NCBI GenBank assembly: GCA_026125625.1 | Contig: JAHCKU010000208.1 | Coordinates: 1 to 5,947, forward strand | Length of the DNA: 5,947 nucleotides | Direction of reading: 5' to 3' | Source: Burkholderiales bacterium | GTDB lineage: Bacteria > Pseudomonadota > Gammaproteobacteria > Burkholderiales > SHXO01 | Shown here: in pieces, positions 5,279 through 5,947 of the stretch | Layout: each line of letters opens with the position of its first letter | Position numbering within the stretch: position 1 is the first letter of the stretch | Notes under the pieces: generated by a model | The model's database searches: none | Told to the model about the DNA's origin: nothing | What the model saw: the letters and a program-made list of their open reading frames with translations, nothing else | Position numbers and translations under genes: made by a program

Positions 5279-5728
5279 ATGTTTCTCCCGTTCATCCGAC
5301 GCACGGCGCTGGTCGTGCTGGGGCTGCTCGCGCTGCCAGCGGCCGCGCAGCAGTCCGCGCAACCGTTGCCGCTCACTGCCGAAGCATTGAGCGCAGCCGA
5401 GCGCCTGTTCGAGATCCCGGCCTACCGTCAACTCGCCACGCGCCAGCTCTATCGGGCGCTGGAGTCCCTGCCCGAGGCGCAGTACCACGCATCGGTGGAT
5501 GCCTTGAACGACCCGCAGGTCGTCCAGATCCTGCGCGGCGTGATTGCGCGCAGCATGGCGCAAACCTTCACCCTGCAGGAGCTGGATTTCATGGCGCGTA
5601 TCCTGGCGACCGATGAGGCGCGCGCGATCGTCGCCAAGAGCGATCTGCTGCAATCGCTGCTCACGCGCGAGCTGGCGGTTGCTGCGCTGAGCAATCCGGA
5701 TCTTGCGCGCATCCTGAGCGCACCGTAG
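5279..5728 (+). CDS. Exported helical protein, DUF2059-like
   Basis: A 149-residue protein with a clear signal peptide: basic start (RR at 7-8), hydrophobic core LVVLGLLALP (11-20) and cleavage after AAA (about 23), so it is predicted periplasmic. The mature part is almost all helix, with no cysteine and no catalytic motif. The segment IARSMAQTFTLQELDFMARI (89-108) resembles the centre of DUF2059 proteins, where a tyrosine- or methionine-containing helix leads into FT-x-x-E-L. The usual following FY-SP-G-K block is replaced by LATDEARAI, so membership is tentative. It starts 5 bp after cbpM, with its ribosome binding site inside cbpM, and is therefore very likely in the same operon. A link to cytoplasmic CbpA could be regulatory only, for example shared envelope or heat stress control. 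Function is unknown. Confidence 0.72.
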   Translation: MFLPFIRRTALVVLGLLALPAAAQQSAQPLPLTAEALSAAERLFEIPAYRQLATRQLYRALESLPEAQYHASVDALNDPQVVQILRGVIARSMAQTFTLQELDFMARILATDEARAIVAKSDLLQSLLTRELAVAALSNPDLARILSAP

Positions 5729-5729
5729 C

Positions 5730-5760
5730 GGCGCGGTACAGGGCACATCGTGCCCGCGCC
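5730..5760 (+). terminator. GC-rich hairpin just behind the cbpA-cluster stop codon
   Basis: GGGCAC (5741-5746) pairs with GTGCCC (5750-5755) around a 3-base loop. The stem continues with GGCGC (5730-5734) against GCGCC (5756-5760), leaving a 6-base bulge on the left side. It begins two bases after the TAG of the third gene. No U-run follows, so it may stop transcription poorly or instead protect the 3' end of the operon message. Confidence 0.45.
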
Positions 5761-5801
5761 ATCCGTCGTCTCCAGGCGCCGGGCGGAGTCGTGGCGTGAG
5801 T

Positions 5802-5807
5802 TATGAT
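5802..5807 (+). promoter_or_regulatory. Candidate -10 box for the last gene
   Basis: TATGAT matches five of six bases of TATAAT and lies about 80 bases before the ATG at 5886. No -35 is recognisable at 16-18 bp and there is no extended -10 TG, so activation by a regulator or chance are both possible. Confidence 0.3.
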
Positions 5808-5834
5808 TCCCCGCGTCGTCGGATGCGCCCAGCA

Positions 5835-5860
5835 CATTCATCTGGCGCATTCATCCGGCA
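5835..5860 (+). repeat. Two-copy 13-bp tandem repeat in the leader of the last gene
   Basis: CATTCATCTGGCG (5835-5847) is followed directly by CATTCATCCGGCA (5848-5860), which differs at two positions. The repeat overlaps an inverted repeat: ATGCGCC (5823-5829) pairs with GGCGCAT (5844-5850) around a 14-base loop. Both lie between the candidate -10 and the ribosome binding site. Confidence 0.55.
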
Positions 5861-5885
5861 CACGACAAGAACAGGGGGAGACCAC

Positions 5886-5947
5886 ATGATCAGGCTGGTT
5901 GCGGCGCTCACGGCGCTGGTACTGAGTGTCGGTCCGCTGCACGCCGC
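5886..5947 (+). CDS. Start of an exported protein (runs off right edge)
   Basis: Only 20 full codons are visible. They encode a signal-peptide-like start: Met-Ile-Arg, a hydrophobic core LVAALTALVLSVGPL, and LHA at the end, which would suit signal peptidase cleavage. A strong purine-rich site, AGGGGGAG (5873-5880), lies 5 bases before the ATG, which makes this start convincing. The hairpin behind the previous gene and 157 bp of spacer suggest a separate transcription unit. The mature protein is not in the window, so its function cannot be stated. Confidence 0.7.
   Translation, partial: MIRLVAALTALVLSVGPLHA

Overview
The window looks like an ordinary chromosomal segment of a GC-rich (roughly 60-65% by eye) gammaproteobacterium. 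The pointers are codon use strongly biased to G/C in third position, a cbpA-cbpM chaperone pair, and an Lhr-type helicase. I cannot name a genus from the sequence alone. I see no mobile element, tRNA, rRNA, CRISPR array or phage gene.

Layout. Positions 1-1168 (minus strand) hold the N-terminal 389 residues of an Lhr-type DEAD/DEAH helicase that runs off the left edge. A 234-bp divergent spacer follows. A NUDIX hydrolase (plus, 1403-1840) then converges, with a 37-bp gap, on a small exported protein with two PepSY-like halves (minus, 1878-2375). After a 154-bp divergent spacer come two plus-strand single genes that appear conserved but uncharacterised: an HEXXH zinc-peptidase-like protein (2530-3066, GTG start) and a stand-alone HNH nuclease (3224-3790, GTG start with a strong ribosome binding site). 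A 208-bp spacer with a sigma-32-like promoter candidate leads to a tight plus-strand cluster: cbpA (3999-4955), cbpM (4962-5273) and a small exported helical protein resembling DUF2059 (5279-5728). A GC-rich hairpin sits directly behind the last stop. The window ends 62 bases into a further gene that begins with a signal peptide (5886-5947+).

How the genes fit together. The clearest functional unit is CbpA-CbpM: an Hsp40-type co-chaperone without a zinc finger and its small modulator, 6 bp apart. The exported protein behind them is 5 bp from cbpM and probably co-transcribed. It would act in the periplasm while CbpA and CbpM act in the cytoplasm, so any functional link is open. The helicase and the NUDIX enzyme suggest nucleic-acid repair and nucleotide-pool housekeeping, but they are divergently transcribed. 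No gene-free stretch exceeds 300 bp. The points most worth a second look are the HEXXH protein, the stand-alone HNH protein, the third gene of the cbpA cluster, and the repeat-plus-hairpin leader before the last gene.
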